Shown here: positions 33,021 to 37,370 of the stretch, in pieces
Layout of the letters: the number at the start of each line of letters is the position of its first letter
How positions within the stretch are numbered: the stretch's first letter is position 1
Assembly (NCBI GenBank): GCA_026708185.1
Contig: JAPOVK010000039.1
Span: forward strand, 1 to 37,370
Length of the DNA: 37,370 bases
Source: Gammaproteobacteria bacterium
GTDB taxonomy: Bacteria; Pseudomonadota; Gammaproteobacteria; Pseudomonadales; Azotimanducaceae
Direction: 5' to 3'
The notes under the pieces: model-generated
What the model was told of the DNA's origin: nothing
Databases searched by the model: none
The model's input: only the letters and a program-made list of their open reading frames with translations
Made by a program: the position numbers and the translations under genes

Positions 33021-33989
33021 GTGAGCACACCACCGATGCTCGAGGTCAGGGACCTTGAGAAGCACTTTCCCGTTCGCAAGGGCCTGTTCGGGCGGGTGAC
33101 CGGACACGTGCACGCGGTCGACGGCGTGAGCTTCGCCATCGGTGCGGGGGAGACCCTCGGCCTTGTCGGCGAGTCCGGATGCGGCAAGACGACCGTCGGC
33201 CGCACGGTGCTTCGGCTCCTCGCGCCTACGGCCGGCACCATCCGCGTAGACGGCGACGACATCACGAGGCTCGGCAACCGAGACCTGCGGCCTTATCGCC
33301 GACGCATGCAGATCATCTTCCAGGATCCCTTCTCGTCACTCGACCCGCGCATGTCCGCCGCTGACATCGTCGGCGAACTGCTCGGCGTGCACGATGTTGC
33401 CAAGGGCACCGAGCGCCGCGAACGCGTGGCAGCCCTGTTCGAGCGCGTCGGCCTGCGCGCCGACCAACTCGACAACTACCCGCACGAGTTCTCCGGCGGC
33501 CAACGCCAGCGGCTGAGCATCGCCCGGGCGCTGTCGCTGAATCCGGAGCTGATCGTATGCGACGAACCGGTGTCGGCGCTCGACGTGTCCATCCAGGCAC
33601 AGGTCATCAACCTGTTGATGGACCTGCAGGCCGAGTTCGGCTTGTCCTACCTTTTCATCGCCCACGATCTCGCCGTGGTGGAACACTTGAGCGACCGAGT
33701 TGCGGTGATGTATCTCGGCCGCATCGTCGAGTTCGCCGACAAGCGGACCTTGTTCGAGAATCCGCAGCATCCCTACACGGAGAGCCTGCTTGCCGCGGTT
33801 CCCGTTCCAGATCCGAGCCGCGCACGCAGCAAGCGCCACCTCGAGGGCGACGTCCCGAGCCCGGTGAACCGCCCGTCGGGTTGCCACTTCCACACGCGGT
33901 GCCCCTACGCGACGGCGCAGTGCCGTGCCGAGGAGCCCCGCCTCAAGCCGATCGCCGAAGGCCACGAGGTCGCATGCCATCTGCGTTAA
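33021..33989 (+). CDS. Oligopeptide/dipeptide ABC transporter ATP-binding protein (OppF/DppF type)
   Basis: A 322-residue second ATPase of the peptide importer. Walker A is GESGCGKT (50-57), the signature FSGGQRQR, and Walker [12 protein letters not shown]. The [20 protein letters not shown] segment near the N terminus and the cysteine-containing tail ([15 protein letters not shown]) are typical of OppF/DppF. GTG 33021 gives a family-like N terminus; GTG 33012 is possible. Its end overlaps the binding-protein gene by 16 bp, so the subunits are co-translated. Confidence 0.94.
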   Translation: MSTPPMLEVRDLEKHFPVRKGLFGRVTGHVHAVDGVSFAIGAGETLGLVGESGCGKTTVGRTVLRLLAPTAGTIRVDGDDITRLGNRDLRPYRRRMQIIFQDPFSSLDPRMSAADIVGELLGVHDVAKGTERRERVAALFERVGLRADQLDNYPHEFSGGQRQRLSIARALSLNPELIVCDEPVSALDVSIQAQVINLLMDLQAEFGLSYLFIAHDLAVVEHLSDRVAVMYLGRIVEFADKRTLFENPQHPYTESLLAAVPVPDPSRARSKRHLEGDVPSPVNRPSGCHFHTRCPYATAQCRAEEPRLKPIAEGHEVACHLR

Positions 33990-35566
33990 GGCCAGTCGTG
34001 CTTGGGGGCGCCCTGCTCATTGGCTTGGGCGGCTGCACGGGCCCTGACGAGGAGACGGAGCGTAGGCAGCAGCGACCGGTACGAACCGAGCCGGTCCATG
34101 GTGGCCATCTGCGCGTCGGCTACGCCTTGGAACCGACATCGTTGGATGCCGTGCTGGGCCGGTCCGGCGGCGACGCCTACTACTGGCGACAGATCTACGA
34201 TCAACTGGTGGATGCGGATCGGGACCTGAACCCGCGCCCATCGACGTCCCTGGCGACGTCTTGGGAGATCTCCGAGGATCCAGACGCCATCACATTCCAC
34301 CTGCGCGAAGGCGTCGTCTTCCACGACGGCACGCCGTTCGATGCCGAGGCGGTGAAGTTCAACGTCGAGCGGATCCTGGACCCGGCCACCAAGGCCACGC
34401 CGCGCGCCTCGATGACGGTCATCGACTCCGTGGACGTCGTCGATACGCACGTGGTGCGCTTCAACCTGTCGCGCCCGTGGGGGGCGGGAGTCAACATGCT
34501 GGCCGATCGCGGCGGCGTCATGAACTCGCCCGCCGAAGTGCTGCGCCTCGGCGCCGACTACGGCTGGCAGCCGGCTGGTACGGGACCGTTCCGCGTCGAC
34601 CGTGTGATCACGGGCACGATGGTGCGACTCGTGCGCAACGAGGCGTACTGGGGGGTCGATGCCGAAGGGCGTCGGCTGCCCTATCTCGACGAGGTGACCA
34701 TACGGGTCATCCGCGATGAAACGGTCCTGGCGTCGGCGTTGCGGACAGGCGAGATCGATGTGGCCTACCTGCCGTACAAGGATGTTGCGGCGTTTCGGCG
34801 CGACGACCGGTTCCGCATCGAGACCATGGACGGCGGGACGGTGGCGATGCTGTTGGCCTTCAACGTCGGCAGCCCGCCACTCGACGACGTGAACCTTCGG
34901 CTCGCGGTCGCCCACGCGATCGACCCGGTGGTGATCAACAAGGCCATCTACTTCGACAAGGTCCTGGTGGCCGACTCCGGGATGTGGCCCGTGGGTGCCA
35001 TGGCGCACGACCCGGACGTGCCACGGCCGCGCTACGACCTCGACAAGGCCCGCGAATACTTAGCGAAGGCCGGCAAGCCGGACGGGTTCGAGTTCACCGC
35101 ACTGACCTGGACCAGCCCGGTGCTGATCCCGACCGCGGAGATCATCCGCGCGATGCTGAAGAAGATCGGCGTCGTCATGAACATCGAAGTGTTCAGCGTC
35201 GGCGTGGCCACGGAGAACTTTTTCCACGGTCGACTGCATCCGGTCTACATCACAGGGTGGAGCCGTTACCCGGAGCCCGACTGGATCGCCTCGTTGGCGT
35301 TCAAGAGCGACGGCTTCTACAACGCGGGCAACCTGCCGCGTCCGGACGTCGATGCGCTCGTTGAAGAGGGCGCTTCTCTCTACGCCCCGGAGGATCGCCA
35401 GCGCGTCTATCGCGAACTCAACGCGCTGATCCTGCGCGAGGCCTGGTTCGTGCCGTTCCTGTACGGGGTCACCTATGCAGCCGCCCCGGGGAAGGTGCGC
35501 AACCTGGATCGCCTCATGGGCTGGGACGGGAAGATGAACCTGAAGGAAATCTGGCTCGACGAGTGA
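33974..35566 (+). CDS. Peptide ABC transporter substrate-binding lipoprotein (SBP family 5)
   Basis: A 530-residue periplasmic binding lipoprotein. The signal ends in the lipobox LGGC, with Cys21 lipidated (by Lgt and then Lnt). The mature chain has the family-5 pattern: [17 protein letters not shown], the [20 protein letters not shown] segment, TGPFRVDRV, and near the C terminus the tyrosine-rich [13 protein letters not shown]. These proteins deliver peptides, nickel, opines or other ligands; the ligand is not evident. The ATG at 33974 overlaps the preceding ATPase gene by 16 bp. The permease expected next is separated by an inverted Uma2 gene. Confidence 0.93.
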   Translation: MPSALRPVVLGGALLIGLGGCTGPDEETERRQQRPVRTEPVHGGHLRVGYALEPTSLDAVLGRSGGDAYYWRQIYDQLVDADRDLNPRPSTSLATSWEISEDPDAITFHLREGVVFHDGTPFDAEAVKFNVERILDPATKATPRASMTVIDSVDVVDTHVVRFNLSRPWGAGVNMLADRGGVMNSPAEVLRLGADYGWQPAGTGPFRVDRVITGTMVRLVRNEAYWGVDAEGRRLPYLDEVTIRVIRDETVLASALRTGEIDVAYLPYKDVAAFRRDDRFRIETMDGGTVAMLLAFNVGSPPLDDVNLRLAVAHAIDPVVINKAIYFDKVLVADSGMWPVGAMAHDPDVPRPRYDLDKAREYLAKAGKPDGFEFTALTWTSPVLIPTAEIIRAMLKKIGVVMNIEVFSVGVATENFFHGRLHPVYITGWSRYPEPDWIASLAFKSDGFYNAGNLPRPDVDALVEEGASLYAPEDRQRVYRELNALILREAWFVPFLYGVTYAAAPGKVRNLDRLMGWDGKMNLKEIWLDE

Positions 35567-35588
35567 ATGCGGCCTTTGCGGACCGTCG

Positions 35589-36395
35589 CTACTGTCGCTG
35601 ACGCAACGCTTTGAGCTCAGCTTCCAACGCGTCCGCCCGTGCTGTCGCTCGGGCTGCCCGAGTCTCGGCGGCCTCCCTGGCCGCGATCTCCTCCTCGACA
35701 TTGTTGATGCGCCCGGTTGCCGGATCGTGCAGCCGCAGGCTCTTGCCGTCGGCGTACAGGTAGAGGCCGAGCACCGCACTCCAGTACGGGACCGCGCCTG
35801 CCGGAACCGGCACCTCGTCGGCAGCCGGCGGCACCGGCGATGCCGCGGCGTACACGCCGTTGGCCAAAAGGCGACCGCCTAAGCCATGGGCGATCCGGTG
35901 TCGCTCGGGGTCGAAGATCCAGTACTCCGGAATGCCGATCGCCTCGTAGCGGTTGGGCTTGTCGACCGTGTCGCGTTCGCCCGAACCGAACGAGACGATC
36001 TCGATCACCAGATCCGGGACCGGTTCCTGCCAGAGCTTGTACGACATGCGGTCCGGGGCGGGCGGCGTGCCGGGTGCGTCGATGTCGCCGGCGGTCAACG
36101 ACACCAGGATGTCGGGAGCCAGCGGCCGGCCGAACCGGTCCTCGGGGCGCGGATACAGGCCGACGTCGCTCGCGACCACCGCGCGGTCGCCGTGCAGGCG
36201 GGCGATCCGCGGACGAAGGATCGCCGCCAACTCCGTGCGGATGATCTCGTGGCGGAAGTTCTCCACGGGGCACTTGTAGAGAAAGCCGTCGCGGTCATAC
36301 TCGCCGCCGGGCAAGGGGTGCGGCGGCGTTGTCGGCACGTTTGCGCGGTTCGGCGCGGCGTCCGCGCCGGGGTTCGGTTGTTCCCTTCTTCGCAT
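35589..36395 (-). CDS. Uma2-family putative endonuclease (DUF820) with coiled-coil tail
   Basis: A 268-residue protein with the Uma2/DUF820 restriction-like fold: APDILVSL (Asp95), PDLVIEIVS (Asp128, Glu132), Lys146 in DKPNRY, and GIPEYWIFDP, which together make a PD-(D/E)xK-type site. The last 45 residues are alanine-, glutamate- and arginine-rich and predicted to be a coiled coil. The biological role of Uma2 proteins is not known; they are often found in large families in cyanobacteria and environmental genomes. The gene is inverted relative to the transporter genes on both sides, indicating insertion into the operon. Its ATG has no clear Shine-Dalgarno. Confidence 0.88.
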   Translation of the reverse strand: MRRREQPNPGADAAPNRANVPTTPPHPLPGGEYDRDGFLYKCPVENFRHEIIRTELAAILRPRIARLHGDRAVVASDVGLYPRPEDRFGRPLAPDILVSLTAGDIDAPGTPPAPDRMSYKLWQEPVPDLVIEIVSFGSGERDTVDKPNRYEAIGIPEYWIFDPERHRIAHGLGGRLLANGVYAAASPVPPAADEVPVPAGAVPYWSAVLGLYLYADGKSLRLHDPATGRINNVEEEIAAREAAETRAARATARADALEAELKALRQRQ

Positions 36396-36627
36396 GTCGA
36401 AACCGTACCACAGTCCGTTTCCGCGTCCGGCTTGCAGGCCTTGAACGGGGCATTTGACACGGGGTTAGGTGCGGCGGAAAAGGGACGATCGCCGCGTCTT
36501 GTTGTAGGGAATCGCCCCGTTGAATCGAGCGTACGAGCGCGGGCCGTTGCCATAGAATCGGCCAATGGCCGTTCGCATCTACTGTCGCGAGGCATCCCTT
36601 GGAACAGCCGGAGCCTGAACGGGCGCC

Positions 36628-37370
36628 ATGTGGCAGTACGTCGTCCGTCGCCTGCTACAGATGCTGCCGGTGCTCGGCATCATCACCTTCATGGTCTATG
36701 CGCTCATGCTGGCCATTCCCGGGGACCCCGCGCGCGCGTTGATCGGCCCGGGCGAGTCCCTCGACGAGGAGCAGCTCGAACTCATCCGCAAGGAACACAA
36801 CCTCGACAAGCCGGCGATCGTCCAATACGGCATCTGGCTCGGCAAGGCGCTCCGCGGGGACTTGGGCCGCTCGACCCAGAATCAGCGGCCGGTGGCGGAG
36901 GAACTCGGCACGCGGGCGCTCGTGACGCTGCAGTTCGGCATCGTCGCCTGGATCCTCGCCATGGTGATCGGCGTACCCGCTGGCATGGTCTCTGCCGTCT
37001 ATCGCGGCAAACCCGTGGACTTCATCACCACGATCGTGTCCATCGGCGGCGTCGCCATTCCCAACTTCTGGCTCGGCATCATGGCCATCCTGCTGTTCGG
37101 CGTGATCCTCGGCTGGCTGCCGACACAGGGGTATGTCGACATCACGGAGGATCCGATCGAGGGCTTGCGGCACATGATCCTGCCGGCGTTCGCGCTCGGC
37201 ATCACCAGTTGGGCACTCATCATGCGCCAGTCCCGGTCGGCGATGCTCGAGGTGCTCGCGCAGGACTACATGCGCACGGCGCGGGCCAAGGGCTTGCGCG
37301 AGCGCACGGTGATCTGGATCCACGCGCTGCGCAACGCGCTCCTCCCGGTGGTGACGGTGTTCGGCCTGCA
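36628..37370 (+). CDS. Peptide ABC transporter permease (DppB/OppB type), truncated by window end
   Basis: The first 247 codons of a membrane permease; the 3' end lies outside the window. It begins MWQYVVRRLLQMLPVLGIIT, a typical DppB/OppB first helix, followed by PGDPAR, GDLGRS, several hydrophobic helices, and the cytoplasmic EAA loop (DYMRTARAKGLRE) that contacts the ATPases. It is the likely membrane partner of the two ATPases and the binding protein upstream. The 232-bp spacer before it, downstream of the Uma2 gene's start, contains a TTGACA at 36454 but no convincing -10, and I see no other gene there. A second permease is expected beyond the window. Confidence 0.93.
   Translation, partial: MWQYVVRRLLQMLPVLGIITFMVYALMLAIPGDPARALIGPGESLDEEQLELIRKEHNLDKPAIVQYGIWLGKALRGDLGRSTQNQRPVAEELGTRALVTLQFGIVAWILAMVIGVPAGMVSAVYRGKPVDFITTIVSIGGVAIPNFWLGIMAILLFGVILGWLPTQGYVDITEDPIEGLRHMILPAFALGITSWALIMRQSRSAMLEVLAQDYMRTARAKGLRERTVIWIHALRNALLPVVTVFGL

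Noticed and set aside
36565-36615. A 16-codon open frame in the spacer before the permease
   Set aside because: Very short, no Shine-Dalgarno, no resemblance to known leader peptides.
1-37370. CRISPR array, insertion sequence or prophage genes
   Set aside because: No regularly spaced direct repeats, transposase, integrase or phage structural motifs were seen on either strand.

Overview
The window is high-GC, densely coded DNA from a bacterial chromosome; no stretch longer than about 235 bp lacks a gene. The organism looks like a gammaproteobacterium. The housekeeping block DUF1820 / miaB / ybeZ (phoH) / ybeY / lnt is the gammaproteobacterial arrangement, and the tRNA-Gly closely resembles the glyU (CCC) type. 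Two TauD/TfdA dioxygenases, an LLM flavoenzyme, a Uma2 protein and a MazEF pair give it an accessory flavour often seen in marine or host-associated lineages; that habitat is inference.

Layout. (1) 1-4.4 kb: hairpin-rich leader, tRNA-Gly(CCC), then on the minus strand bifunctional PutA followed by a zinc alcohol dehydrogenase. (2) 4.6-6.4 kb, plus strand: a secreted protein loosely like zinc phospholipase C/S1-P1 nucleases, and an LLM-class flavin oxidoreductase. (3) 6.4-9.5 kb, minus strand: a tightly packed, mostly overlapping operon encoding a free-standing cereblon-type CULT-domain protein, a HAD hydrolase, a PTPS/QueD-family protein lacking the usual cysteine, an SDR and a YhhQ-type queuosine-precursor transporter. 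I consider this the most novel unit here. (4) 9.7-12.6 kb, minus strand: an NAD(P)H ferredoxin/rubredoxin-type reductase and a group II PLP decarboxylase. (5) 12.7-18.4 kb: DUF1820 divergent from miaB; a MazE/MazF-type module with a clear operator sits between miaB and ybeZ-ybeY-lnt; ybeX/corC is absent from between ybeY and lnt.

(6) 18.3-23.6 kb: a TauD/TfdA dioxygenase (minus), then an overlapping pair of TldD/PmbA homologues that both appear to be exported, followed by a small c-type cytochrome. (7) 23.8-29.4 kb: a 1380-residue SNF2-family ATPase and a convergent secreted VCBS/FG-GAP protein. (8) 29.6-31.9 kb: a threonine-aldolase-like PLP enzyme with a twin-arginine signal, and a second TauD/TfdA dioxygenase. 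(9) 32.0-37.4 kb: an Opp/Dpp peptide ABC transporter (two ATPases, a lipoprotein binding protein, then the first permease, cut by the window end) interrupted by an oppositely oriented Uma2-family gene.

Genes in regions 3, 5 and 9 are physically coupled by start/stop overlaps, suggesting co-translation. No CRISPR array, insertion sequence, integrase or prophage gene was seen. All functional statements come from reading motifs by eye; no database search was run.
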